This document shows, piece by piece, positions 36,101-44,170 of a stretch of DNA of 64,000 nt; position 1 is the stretch's first letter; the number at the start of each line of letters is the position of its first letter. The notes below the pieces were generated by a model that saw only the letters and a list, made by a program, of their open reading frames with translations, did no database searches and was not told the origin of the DNA. Origin of the DNA: Sphingobacterium bovistauri (GTDB lineage: Bacteria; Bacteroidota; Bacteroidia; Sphingobacteriales; Sphingobacteriaceae). The position numbers and the translations under genes were made by a program. The stretch spans positions 124,001 to 188,000 of the forward strand of contig NZ_JADEYP010000004.1 of the NCBI RefSeq assembly GCF_020295405.1, in the 5' to 3' direction.

Positions 36101-36778
36101 GGATATGGTCTAGAAGGAAATCCTTTGGAAGGACTATATGCATATAATTTTTCACATTTGAATACTATGGGACGACCTATGTTTTCTAACGGGGTAGATA
36201 TTGTTAATGGTTTAGCGTCATCATCAACAGATCGTAATCTTATATCATACATGGGGCCTAGGTCCCCGACATCCACTGGCTCGGCTGCGTCTACATTCAA
36301 TTACAAAGATTTTAGTTTAAGAGTCTTTTTCACTTTTGCCGCAGGACACAAAGTGTTTAATAATGCCGTAGTAGAAAGAGCATATTTTGATGTGAACTCA
36401 AAAAGTAACGATCTAAATTATATGTGGCAAACAAGCGGTAATGAAGTGTATACTTATATTCCAGGTTTAATAAGTACTACACAGCAGTCATTTTTATCTA
36501 CGTTGTCGAATATTGATGAAGTGGCTTTCAATCGGTCTACAGCACGAGTGGTAGATGCTAGTCATGTTAGATTAAGTGAATTGATGGTGACTTACAATGC
36601 TACGGCATTGCTTAAAAGAGATAATTATATTAAGAATGCGAGAATTACATTGTCAGCGAATAATCTAAAATATTGGGCTAGTGAGAGGTTACGTGGAGTC
36701 GATCCAGATGTATATATCACAGGTGTTAACTTACCTAATCCAAGAACATTTTCATTACGTTTAGCTTTAGGCTTTTAA
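33164..36778 (+). CDS. SusC/RagA-type TonB-dependent transporter with STN domain (locus A)
   Basis: SusC proteins import nutrients across the outer membrane with a SusD lid. The 1204-residue protein has a hydrophobic signal at about 30-46 (TIALIFLLGIQVSANTYG); an internal ATG just before it (MKITIALI) is an alternative start. Next come an STN domain at about 52-120 (LNVKNEQLNRVLAEIKKQTGYSF), a carboxypeptidase-like domain at about 137-212 (ISGTVTDNTGKPLAGVTV), a plug at about 218-355 (DEVVVTGFQ, then ILKDGAATSLYGTRAANGVI), and a barrel ending in Phe (LRLALGF). The STN domain marks it as a transducer to FecR and the ECF sigma. Confidence 0.96.
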   Translation: MDKIKVNYSFYRYRKNIALSTSYYTLLKMKITIALIFLLGIQVSANTYGQKVHLNVKNEQLNRVLAEIKKQTGYSFLINSNYLKNSKPVTLSANDENLIGVLDDIFSNQPFNYIISDKIITINPETIKPKEVIQQKISGTVTDNTGKPLAGVTVTEIGSSNATNTNNEGKFTLSVSKQNAALRFNFIGYVAVQRPASDNMNITLSTEDRDIDEVVVTGFQKINKQKFTGSVSSVDKKLIERSGYVDVSKMLQGAAAGVSVQNVSGTMGTSAKIRIRGNASISANQEPLYVVNGVAITSPANVAVSQLYSGDVAAVLGSAIAGLNAQDIEDIQILKDGAATSLYGTRAANGVISITTKSGKSNESSINYSSSLAYGLKPNVNDFNLMTSEEEMNLNRRLWNAGYYSNEVWPSRTGAYTEAYRLYGLREIDEEKAYADLRYATRANTDWFDVLFKNNLTQEHNLSFSGGTDKNTYYVSGNYSKDNGQAIGYDFDRYTVDFRDVIKPAKWLSLDINANYSQRNQKTPGVLNSGTSFGAVNRSFELNPLLYAAGTSRAMVPYNEDGTLKYYMNNLAPFNIIEELGENFADINAQEFRVMVRPTFKINENWTYEFTGALRRTYNIYNHTATERSNYAEAHRVDYNEQLREKNDLLWRNPNDPNAVKESILPFGGIMIARSNSSKTYNIRNQVTFDKSWTDHHLNSLVGSEIREEYIDRSYNKNFGYMYYSGKTTNPSSLAYLKSVSEDDKLFITSFQNVREVGFYTSHQYSYLNRYNVEGGLRFDASNVFGKAVRSKFLPNYSLGFSWNMEKEAFFQNSGLANTIDFVKLRASYALRGNTFQTSPQLNAQPVNLNRIDEANSLSGIRILSPELYSLNWERDLVKNIGIDIGLFNKINATVEYYHRKNSDLISSFNTSLEEGFANKLVNWANMTNNGIDVTIAANNVLNGSDFKWDLSFIYGYVKNKIIDGTLQTINLTTITRPNGYGLEGNPLEGLYAYNFSHLNTMGRPMFSNGVDIVNGLASSSTDRNLISYMGPRSPTSTGSAASTFNYKDFSLRVFFTFAAGHKVFNNAVVERAYFDVNSKSNDLNYMWQTSGNEVYTYIPGLISTTQQSFLSTLSNIDEVAFNRSTARVVDASHVRLSELMVTYNATALLKRDNYIKNARITLSANNLKYWASERLRGVDPDVYITGVNLPNPRTFSLRLALGF

Positions 36779-36790
36779 AAATCGAAAATT

Positions 36791-38227
36791 ATGAAAAGAA
36801 AACAAAAAATATTCATAACAACTATGTTGTTAGCAATGCTGATATTTCAAAGTTGTGAAAAATATCTTGATGTACCTTATGATAATAGGTTGGAAATAAA
36901 GAATGATCAGGATTTGGGAGCTTTGGTAAAGGATTCATATCCTACTAAAATGGATATGTTCACCGATATGCTTACAGATTCGTATTTTATTTATCCATCT
37001 CTAATGCAATCAGCTTGGAGACCCCTTTATACGCCAATGTATTTGTTTGATGATGAGTATGAAGCAAACCTGGGTTACCCTTCACCTGCTACAGCATATA
37101 CGCATTTTTATAATAGTATATATGATGCAAACTATGCTATTGAAAATGCAAGTAGTGTTGAAGGAAATGGTATAGCAAAAGATGTTGTAGTAGCAGAGGC
37201 TTTACTAGTCAGAGCCTATAGTTATTTTGTTCTGACCAATTTATTTGGTAAGCATTATAATACTTCTACATATGATAAAGATTTGTCTGTGCCCTTAGTG
37301 ACGGAGGTTAATAAAGAAAATCGTCCAGTATTTTCAAGAGGAACTGTCAAAGAGGCTTATGATTTAATAGAAGCAGATTTACTTAAGGCGATCAGTACTT
37401 ATGAGAAACATCCATCATATGCTCCAACCAATCCTTATCAATTTACTATTCAGGCAGCCTATGCATTTGCATGTAGATTCAATCTTTATAAAGGAGATTA
37501 TCAGAAGACAATAGACTATGCTAATAAAACTTTTACAGCTACAGGTCTTGTACTACGTAATATTCCGAAGGATATTGAGCTATTAACTAAGTTTGGCTGG
37601 GCATATTTTTTAAATCAAATGAATGATCCATCAACTCATCCTAATTTGATTATGACGGCTCAAAGTAATTACATACATTATCCAACAGGTAATAACTGGG
37701 GTGGTTTTTTTGTTAGCAGAGATTTAGTGACAAAGATTACTTCTTCAGATCGACGTAGAACTTATCTTAATAATGCAGGAACAGTAATTGATAATGCTAA
37801 TTATGTCGCAAAAAATCATACTTCTTGGGGCACTAGTAGGTATATTATGTTTGGAACTGAAGAGGTCTTGTTAAGTAGAGCTGAGGCCTATTTGCGATTA
37901 AGTACTCCAAACAAAGCGGCTGCTATTACTGATATAAATTTGTTCAAAAGTACACGTTATTCTACAAATGCAGCCGTTCCGACTTCTGCTACAGATGCAC
38001 AGGTTTTAGAAGAGGTATTACTACAGCGTCAAATAGAATTTTTAGCCGAAGGACTTAGATGGTATGATGTGAAACGTTTGGGGCTTCCTGTTGAACATAA
38101 GTTGGATATCAACTCTTCGAAAGTAGATGCACGGTTAGAACCAAATGATCCTCGTACAGCTTTACAGATTCCTCTTAATGCTAGAATAGGTAATCCGATT
38201 TTAGAAACACAATTAAATCCGAGATAG
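36791..38227 (+). CDS. SusD/RagB-type nutrient-binding lipoprotein (locus A)
   Basis: SusD proteins cap the SusC transporter on the cell surface and help capture the ligand. The 478-residue protein has a lipobox (MLIFQSCEKYLDVP, Cys at about 22) and the usual helical framework: ALLVRAYSYFVLTNLFGKHY near 137 and the C-terminal EFLAEGLRWYDVKRLGLP. It follows susC after 12 bases and its TAG is immediately followed by the ATG of the next gene. Confidence 0.95.
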   Translation: MKRKQKIFITTMLLAMLIFQSCEKYLDVPYDNRLEIKNDQDLGALVKDSYPTKMDMFTDMLTDSYFIYPSLMQSAWRPLYTPMYLFDDEYEANLGYPSPATAYTHFYNSIYDANYAIENASSVEGNGIAKDVVVAEALLVRAYSYFVLTNLFGKHYNTSTYDKDLSVPLVTEVNKENRPVFSRGTVKEAYDLIEADLLKAISTYEKHPSYAPTNPYQFTIQAAYAFACRFNLYKGDYQKTIDYANKTFTATGLVLRNIPKDIELLTKFGWAYFLNQMNDPSTHPNLIMTAQSNYIHYPTGNNWGGFFVSRDLVTKITSSDRRRTYLNNAGTVIDNANYVAKNHTSWGTSRYIMFGTEEVLLSRAEAYLRLSTPNKAAAITDINLFKSTRYSTNAAVPTSATDAQVLEEVLLQRQIEFLAEGLRWYDVKRLGLPVEHKLDINSSKVDARLEPNDPRTALQIPLNARIGNPILETQLNPR

Positions 38228-39097
38228 ATGAAAATGTACATAAAATTATTTTTGAGCATGACTATGCTTGCTTTTCTGAGTCAGTCGTGTGAAAAAAGTG
38301 AAGAAATTACTACAATAGATGAAAGTATTGATTATTTCGATATTGTAGACAAGCCAAAGGATAAATGGAATGAATTGGATTATTTATGTGATTCTATTTA
38401 TAAGGCTTATGGAACTAAAGTTATTTATGAGTTTACACCTAAAATAATTCGAAATGGGAATGCTTTTTATTATCCCGCAACTTATGATAAGTCTTTGGCT
38501 TATACAAGGCTAATGGTGGATAAGTTTTGGCTAAAGCCATTAAAGGATAATTTTCCAGAATACCATAGTAAGGAAACACCGCGTGAATATATCATAATGG
38601 GTGGCTATTATCATAATACACCAGTAGCTACTAATCAAGGGAGTGGAGCGGGATTTAATGGTCAGTTTTATAGGTTGGGTATGGGAGGTATTAATAACTT
38701 CGATAAGCAAAATAAGGCTAATTTACATGATCATTTGGTAATTCTTTGGCATGAACATGCACACAATCAAGATGTAAAGTATGGTAGAGGTCCTTTATTT
38801 GATAATATATCTGTAGGGACTTATTACAAGGAACAGTGGAGTACGAAAACATTGGCTCAAGCAAATTCAGATGGCTTCTTTAGGAATTATGGAGGCTTTG
38901 CACCTGAAGAAGATTTCGCTACTACGGTGGAACATATTACTCGTTTTCCAGAAAATACAGTTACAACATTAATTAATACTAATGATAAATTAAAGACTAA
39001 GTACAATTTTGTGATGAAGTTTTATCAAGATAAGGGTCTAAATTTACATAGATTACAAGTGTTGTGTGATTCAGTAGTGTATAAAACAAATTATTAA
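38228..39097 (+). CDS. Zinc metallohydrolase lipoprotein of SusCD loci
   Basis: The 289-residue protein has a lipobox (FLSQSCEKSE, Cys21) and an HExxH zinc motif at 175-179 (LWHEHAHNQDV), with a later Glu/His-rich block (APEEDFATTVEHITRFPENT) that may give the third ligand. It resembles the substrate import-associated zinc metallohydrolase lipoproteins, which are found almost only next to SusC/SusD pairs, as here. It probably sits on the cell surface and cleaves a substrate, perhaps a peptide or glycoprotein, before import. The substrate is unknown. Confidence 0.85.
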   Translation: MKMYIKLFLSMTMLAFLSQSCEKSEEITTIDESIDYFDIVDKPKDKWNELDYLCDSIYKAYGTKVIYEFTPKIIRNGNAFYYPATYDKSLAYTRLMVDKFWLKPLKDNFPEYHSKETPREYIIMGGYYHNTPVATNQGSGAGFNGQFYRLGMGGINNFDKQNKANLHDHLVILWHEHAHNQDVKYGRGPLFDNISVGTYYKEQWSTKTLAQANSDGFFRNYGGFAPEEDFATTVEHITRFPENTVTTLINTNDKLKTKYNFVMKFYQDKGLNLHRLQVLCDSVVYKTNY

Positions 39098-39098
39098 T

Positions 39099-40112
39099 AT
39101 GAAAAAGTATAATATCATATATATGCTTGCAGTGTTACTGTTTGCACTAGTAAGTTGTGAAAAGGATGAAATGCAAATTAAGAAGGAAGATATATTCGCT
39201 TCTGTCGATAAAAAGGAACTTGATTTAAAAGAAGCTTTGGGGGCAACACCCGAAGGATGGGTGATGATGGTGAAGGGTACAGCTTCTAGAAATGCATATT
39301 TTCCTATTATTATGAAGTTTGATACTGCCAAAAATTTGGTATCTATGGTGTCTCCTTTTGGTATTCAGGCGAATAATAAATCTACTTATCTGATTAATAG
39401 AGGTGCTTCAGGTGTTGTCTTAAATTTTTCTGGAGGATCTGCAATTTCAGCATTAATGCGAAGAGGAGCCTATTTATCAGATATTACTGATTATCAGTTT
39501 AATGTTTTGGATGTTAAATCAGATACTCTTACTATTCAAGGTATTCGTAGTGGACCTTCTTATGCAAAGGAAGGGGGAGTGATATACAAATTATTTAAAA
39601 AACCCGTTACTTGGAATTGGGATGGGCCTTTGGAATTGGATTTTCGTCAAACTACGAATCATGTGTATATTAATAAATGGTCGAGGGTAAATTTAAAGAA
39701 TCATTTGTCCGGCGACAGCTTGTTTGTATTACTTAATATTAATCCTAATTCTTATAATCAAGCATCTTGGAGTGTTACGGATGCCTTTTTGTCTGATGCA
39801 TCTTCTAGAGTTTTTGATCCACATTTTCTTATGAATGGTACCTGGATGGAAGCTGCTACATCGAGTGCTACTGCTGGCTTAAATACAACGGTATATGGAT
39901 TTACCCAAGGATATAATAGTTTGACAGTTTTTCAAACTTGGGGTAGTAATACCTTAAATGTTAATAATCCATTATTCAATACGAAGTATGGTTTCTCCTA
40001 TTTGGTATACAATAAGGTGACCAAATCTGGTAATAATGCTTTAATCGAATTGGAAGCATACGACAAGCAAGGTAAGCCCATTGTATCAGGAGTTTATACA
40101 GTTTATCCCTAA
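39099..40112 (+). CDS. DUF4302-like lipoprotein (locus A)
   Basis: The 337-residue protein has a lipobox (LLFALVSCEKDE, Cys21). The sequence after it (FASVDKKELDLKEALGATPEGWVMMVKGT) and the beta-rich body with FDTAKNLVSMVSPFG fit the DUF4302 family as I know it, which occurs behind the zinc metallohydrolase in such loci. Function is unknown; a surface ligand-binding role is inferred. It starts two bases after the previous gene and is followed by a terminator that closes the susC operon. Confidence 0.72.
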   Translation: MKKYNIIYMLAVLLFALVSCEKDEMQIKKEDIFASVDKKELDLKEALGATPEGWVMMVKGTASRNAYFPIIMKFDTAKNLVSMVSPFGIQANNKSTYLINRGASGVVLNFSGGSAISALMRRGAYLSDITDYQFNVLDVKSDTLTIQGIRSGPSYAKEGGVIYKLFKKPVTWNWDGPLELDFRQTTNHVYINKWSRVNLKNHLSGDSLFVLLNINPNSYNQASWSVTDAFLSDASSRVFDPHFLMNGTWMEAATSSATAGLNTTVYGFTQGYNSLTVFQTWGSNTLNVNNPLFNTKYGFSYLVYNKVTKSGNNALIELEAYDKQGKPIVSGVYTVYP

Positions 40113-40125
40113 TTTTTGAAATATT

Positions 40126-40156
40126 AAAAAACATCCTCCAATAGGAGGATGTTTTT
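40126..40156 (+). terminator. Terminator of the locus A operon
   Basis: ACATCCTCC at 40131-40139 pairs with GGAGGATGT at 40144-40152 around AATA, with a run of A before and T after (to 40156). It lies 13 bases behind the DUF4302-like gene. An ATG at 40149 falls inside the stem, which argues against using that ATG as the start of the next gene. Confidence 0.85.
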
Positions 40157-40163
40157 CTCAATT

Positions 40164-40979
40164 ATGATGAAATACATTTATATTTTCATTTGTTTTTTTA
40201 TTATTTCTTGCCATTCAATTGATGACAAACTTATTGTGGATATTGAAATTCCTCTTGAACAAGCATACGTTGAAATTTACCACACAGTATCTGGAGATAA
40301 AATTTATAGTTCTTTTTATGAGGATTTAAATGGTAAACAATTAAGTATTGAATCTCTGCCCGAGGATATGTATACCATTTGTTTGGTATGGGAGAGAACA
40401 TTTGTCCCGCATAAATTATTCAAAAGGAAAGAAGGTAAAATTGTATTTGATATTGATAATAAGTTCTATTTAATTAAAGATATTTACTTAAATAGGAATC
40501 AAGATAACAGGATCAAATTAAGATTGAATGAAGTGTTATCAAAAGAAGATATGGAGACGGCAAATTATTATCAAGATGTCCTTGATGTGATTTCAACATC
40601 GGAAGATTTAGCTCTTTCTTTAGTATATGAACATGTATATGAAGAAGCAGACTCGTTGAACGAGACTCAACACAAAATTTGGTCTAGAAATTTGATTGAT
40701 TATATTGCTAAGAATAACTGGGATGAGGCGCGTAAGGTGAATATTTTATTGAAGAGTGATAGCTTAGATCGATTCAAAAGTGAATTTGTCAATATGAAAT
40801 TTAATTCTTTGGCTGTCTCTAATACCGAGAGTCCAGTAAGTACGTATTATATCTTCAAAGATTTATTGGCAAATAGGAATTTTAATGACTTTAGAAAAGC
40901 TTTTTTCCTATTAGAGGGAAGAGCGAAATTAAGTCCATACTATCGAATGGTTAAGAATCAATATGATAATATAGATTAA
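40164..40979 (+). CDS. TlpA-like lipoprotein without thioredoxin domain
   Basis: From ATG ATG AAA at 40164 the protein is 271 residues with a lipobox (CFFIISCHSIDD). The N-terminal 110 residues are beta-rich and look like the domain before the thioredoxin fold in Bacteroidota TlpA-type proteins. The following helical stretch ends with FLLEGRAKLSPYYRMVKNQ, the kind of segment that usually leads into the redox domain, but the chain stops there and no CxxC is present. It follows the locus A terminator by only a few bases, so read-through expression is possible. Family assignment is tentative. Confidence 0.6.
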   Translation: MMKYIYIFICFFIISCHSIDDKLIVDIEIPLEQAYVEIYHTVSGDKIYSSFYEDLNGKQLSIESLPEDMYTICLVWERTFVPHKLFKRKEGKIVFDIDNKFYLIKDIYLNRNQDNRIKLRLNEVLSKEDMETANYYQDVLDVISTSEDLALSLVYEHVYEEADSLNETQHKIWSRNLIDYIAKNNWDEARKVNILLKSDSLDRFKSEFVNMKFNSLAVSNTESPVSTYYIFKDLLANRNFNDFRKAFFLLEGRAKLSPYYRMVKNQYDNID

Positions 40980-40990
40980 GAATTAATACA

Positions 40991-41015
40991 AAAATTGATA
41001 ATTATTATCAATTTT
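40991..41015. repeat. Inverted repeat downstream of the TlpA-like gene
   Basis: AAAATTGATAA at 40991-41001 and TTATCAATTTT at 41005-41015 form an 11-base perfect palindrome around TTA. It could end the preceding transcript together with the hairpin at 41031-41059. Confidence 0.5.
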
Positions 41016-41030
41016 AGAAAAGAGTTGAAG

Positions 41031-41059
41031 GAGTTATTATATAAAGTAACTCTTTTTTT
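41031..41059 (+). terminator. Terminator downstream of the TlpA-like gene
   Basis: GAGTTA at 41031-41036 pairs with TAACTC at 41047-41052, followed by seven T. It lies about 50 bases after the gene. Confidence 0.65.
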
Positions 41060-41137
41060 ATTATATCTGTCTACAATGAATTTATTCTTTGCTAAATCGT
41101 TTTCATAAAATAATTCTTATATTCGGTTACCAATTAA

Positions 41138-41623
41138 ATGATAATGAAAAGAAGAACCGCGATTAAGCAACTTTTTATTCTAGCCGGTGGTATAGCCATA
41201 GCCACAGCATGTGATTCTGGACGAAACAAAGCAAGTATAGCGTTATCAAATGTAGATTTTACGAAAGACGATGAGGAATTATTAGCGCAATTAGTCGAAT
41301 CAATTATCCCAGAGACAGATTCCCCAGGTGCAAGATCATTGAAATTGCATCTTTTTGTTATGAAAATGGTTGATGATTGCCATAGCTCAGAGGATCAACA
41401 AGCATTTATTGAGGGATTGAAAAAATCTAAAACAATAAAAGGGAAACCATTAGCAGAAGTACAAAATTATTTGACATCCTTAGAAAAGGAGGATAAATTC
41501 CTTGATATTTTGAAAAGAAGAACCTTAATGGGGTATCAGAATTCTGAGTACGTCATGAAAAACAAAGTAATTTATGAATTGGTGCCAGGAAGATATGACG
41601 GTGCAGTAAAAATTAGTAGCTAG
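41138..41623 (+). CDS. Gluconate 2-dehydrogenase subunit 3-like Tat lipoprotein
   Basis: This small subunit of membrane sugar or sugar-acid dehydrogenases carries the export signal for the FAD subunit. Near the N-terminus RR is followed by TAIKQLFILAGGIAIATAC, a twin-arginine-like signal with a lipobox cysteine, so it is probably a Tat lipoprotein. The body LLAQLVESIIPETDSPGARSLKLHLFV matches the family. ATG at 41138 or 41144 may be used. The FAD subunit gene starts one base after the stop. Confidence 0.85.
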   Translation: MIMKRRTAIKQLFILAGGIAIATACDSGRNKASIALSNVDFTKDDEELLAQLVESIIPETDSPGARSLKLHLFVMKMVDDCHSSEDQQAFIEGLKKSKTIKGKPLAEVQNYLTSLEKEDKFLDILKRRTLMGYQNSEYVMKNKVIYELVPGRYDGAVKISS

Positions 41624-41624
41624 T

Positions 41625-43340
41625 ATGGCAAATCTAAATATAGATTCTAAAAAGGAAAGAACATACGATGCGATTGTGATTGGCTCTGGTATTAGCGGAG
41701 GTTGGTCAGCAAAAGAATTGTGTGAGCGCGGATTGAAGACTCTTGTGTTGGAGCGTGGACGTGATGTGCAGCATATCAAGGATTATCCAACGACCAATAT
41801 GAATCCTTGGGAATTCGAACATCGCAATGAAATGCCCTATCAAGTGAAAAAGGATAACCCAATAGTAAGTAAGTGTTATGCTTTTCATGAAGACGCAGCG
41901 CATTTCTTTGTAAAAGATGCTGAACATCCTTATATACAAGAGAAGCCTTTTGATTGGATTCGGGGTTATCAAGTCGGTGGAAAGTCATTGCTATGGGCAA
42001 GACAAACCCAGCGTTGGTCTGATTTTGATTTTGAAGGGCCACAGCGAGATGGATTTGCGGTAGATTGGCCTATTCGATATGCTGATTTGAAGCCATGGTA
42101 TGATCATGTTGAACGATTTGCAGGTATCGCTGGAGATAAGGATGGTTTGCCCGAACTTCCTGATGGTGAGTTTTTGCCTGGTTATCCATTAAATGTTGTT
42201 GAGAAATATTTCAAACAGGGTGTTGAAAAAAAATATCCTAATCGAAAAGTAATCTCCGCTCGATGTGCCCATATCTCAAAACCTGAGCCTATCCATATTC
42301 AACAGGGGAGAACGCAGTGTCAAAATCGTACTCTTTGCCAACGAGGATGTCCTTTTGGCGGATATTTTAGCTCTAATGCATCGACATTACCTTGGGCCGC
42401 TAAGACTGGAAATTTAACACTTAGGCCTGATTCTGTAGTTCATTCTATACTATATGATGAACAAAAGGGAAGGGCTTTAGGTGTAAAAGTAATTGACAGA
42501 AATAGCAAGGAAGAAATAGATTTCTTTGCTGAAATCATATTTGTAAATGCAGGTGCTATTAATACAAATCTGATTTTACTGAACTCTATTTCCAATCGTT
42601 TTGAAAATGGATTAGGTAACGATAGCAATACACTGGGCAAATATGTAGCTTTTCATAATTACAGTGCACGTATCTATGCAGAATACGAGGGTTTATTAGA
42701 CTATACAACAGCAGGGCGCAATCCAGCAGGTGGGGCATATATACCACGATTCAGAAATTTGCATAAGCAAGAAACAGATTATTTGCGAGGATATGCAGCA
42801 GGATTTGGTGCTGGAAGATATAGTTATTCGGATACTGAAGGTTTAGGTGAAGAATTGAAAAATTCATTATTAAATCCAAAACTGGGCAAATGGTCAGTTG
42901 GCTCACATATGATGGGAGAAACAATTCCTAAGGAATCTAATTATGTAGCATTGGATGCTGCGCAAAAGGACGATTGGGGAATTCCATTGCTTAAAATTGC
43001 GATAGACTATGATGATAATGATGCAAAGATGAAAAAGGATTATCTTGACACGATGGAAGATATGTTTAAAGAGGCTGGATTTACAAATATTCGTCGTGAC
43101 GATAAATGGCAAGCTCCAGGTTTGGATATACACGAAATGGGGGGAGTACGTATGGGGTTAGATCCTAAAAGTTCTATGCTTAGTAAGTGGAATCAGCTTC
43201 ATGCTGTGCCGAATGTTTTTGTGACAGATGGTGCCTCTATGACTTCTACCTCAACGCAGAATCCATCTTTAACATATATGGCATTTTCAGCCCGATCTGT
43301 AGATTATGCAGTTAATGAATTAAAAAAGAGAAATATATAA
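41625..43340 (+). CDS. GMC family oxidoreductase, gluconate-dehydrogenase-like FAD subunit
   Basis: GMC enzymes oxidise alcohols and sugars with FAD. The 571 residues start directly with the dinucleotide fold (AIVIGSGISGGWSAKEL at 16-32) and end with the GMC block (HEMGGVRMG, VTDGASMTSTSTQNPSLTYMA). There is no signal peptide, so export together with the Tat subunit is inferred. C232, C238 and C242 in QCQNRTLCQRGCPFG resemble the iron-sulfur cysteines of FAD glucose and fructose dehydrogenases. No cytochrome subunit gene follows. Confidence 0.88.
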   Translation: MANLNIDSKKERTYDAIVIGSGISGGWSAKELCERGLKTLVLERGRDVQHIKDYPTTNMNPWEFEHRNEMPYQVKKDNPIVSKCYAFHEDAAHFFVKDAEHPYIQEKPFDWIRGYQVGGKSLLWARQTQRWSDFDFEGPQRDGFAVDWPIRYADLKPWYDHVERFAGIAGDKDGLPELPDGEFLPGYPLNVVEKYFKQGVEKKYPNRKVISARCAHISKPEPIHIQQGRTQCQNRTLCQRGCPFGGYFSSNASTLPWAAKTGNLTLRPDSVVHSILYDEQKGRALGVKVIDRNSKEEIDFFAEIIFVNAGAINTNLILLNSISNRFENGLGNDSNTLGKYVAFHNYSARIYAEYEGLLDYTTAGRNPAGGAYIPRFRNLHKQETDYLRGYAAGFGAGRYSYSDTEGLGEELKNSLLNPKLGKWSVGSHMMGETIPKESNYVALDAAQKDDWGIPLLKIAIDYDDNDAKMKKDYLDTMEDMFKEAGFTNIRRDDKWQAPGLDIHEMGGVRMGLDPKSSMLSKWNQLHAVPNVFVTDGASMTSTSTQNPSLTYMAFSARSVDYAVNELKKRNI

Positions 43341-43362
43341 TATCCAAAATTTTATCCAAGGG

Positions 43363-43393
43363 AAAGTCCATATCATTTATTTGAATGGACTTT
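43363..43393 (+). terminator. Terminator after the GMC gene
   Basis: AAAGTCCAT at 43363-43371 pairs with ATGGACTTT at 43385-43393, followed by TTCTGCGTTTTTT. It lies 22 bases behind the GMC stop codon. Confidence 0.75.
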
Positions 43394-43453
43394 TCTGCGT
43401 TTTTTATAACGTAAAACAGTCGTTTAAATGAATAATTTGCCGACCTTTGAAAT

Positions 43454-44110
43454 ATGAAAATTCCTAATGTTAAAGCTGTATTATTTGATTTGGATGGTAC
43501 TTTAATTGATTCAGAGTATTTTTATTTTAGTAATTGGGCGCCAATTCTTGCTAAAGAATTTGGTTTAGATATTACATTTGATGATTGGATTCAAGACTTT
43601 GCAGGTCATACTTTGGTTCGTAATGTTGACTTTCTGAAAGATAAATTTGGAATTGAAACAACACAAGAGTTTATGTGGACGACTACAAGAGCTAATTATG
43701 CCAAGTCGGATATGACTACCATTCGTTTGATGCCCTTCGCTAAAGAGACGTTGGATAAGTTGAAAGCTAAAGGAATAAGAATTGCATTGGTCACTTCGAG
43801 TTATTCGACTACAGTAAATACTGTCTTAGGACATCATAATCTACTTGACTATTTTGAGTTTTTTGTGACGCGAGAACTGGTCGAAAATCCTAAACCAAAT
43901 CCGGAACCCTATTTGCTTGCAACTCAAAAGCTGGGCCTAGATAAGGATGAAGTTTTGGCGGTAGAAGATACGATAACCGGTTATACATCGGCTTCGTCAG
44001 CAGGATTGCAATGTGTTGCTGTAACACGACATCAGTCAGAAATTAATCGCTTGTCCACAGCCAAATATTTGATCCAAGATTTATCAATTCTCATAGATAG
44101 TATTGATTAG
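43454..44110 (+). CDS. HAD family phosphatase, beta-phosphoglucomutase-like
   Basis: HAD hydrolases dephosphorylate small metabolites in the cytosol. The 218 residues show motif I with D12 and D14 (LFDLDGTLIDS), a helical cap at about 20-85, motif II (ALVTSSYSTTVN) near 110, the lysine region ENPKPNPEPYLLATQKLG near 144, and motif III (AVEDTITGYTSASSAGLQCVAV). The KPxPxxY pattern is that of the beta-phosphoglucomutase group. The substrate is not determined. Confidence 0.88.
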   Translation: MKIPNVKAVLFDLDGTLIDSEYFYFSNWAPILAKEFGLDITFDDWIQDFAGHTLVRNVDFLKDKFGIETTQEFMWTTTRANYAKSDMTTIRLMPFAKETLDKLKAKGIRIALVTSSYSTTVNTVLGHHNLLDYFEFFVTRELVENPKPNPEPYLLATQKLGLDKDEVLAVEDTITGYTSASSAGLQCVAVTRHQSEINRLSTAKYLIQDLSILIDSID

Positions 44111-44170
44111 AATAATTTATTTAGTATCTTGTTGAAAATAAGCTACCTAACAATATACTAAAGTTAAATT

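Noticed and set aside
40149..40163. ATG at 40149 as start of the TlpA-like lipoprotein
   Set aside because: It lies inside the terminator stem, and ATG ATG at 40164 gives a clean lipoprotein signal.
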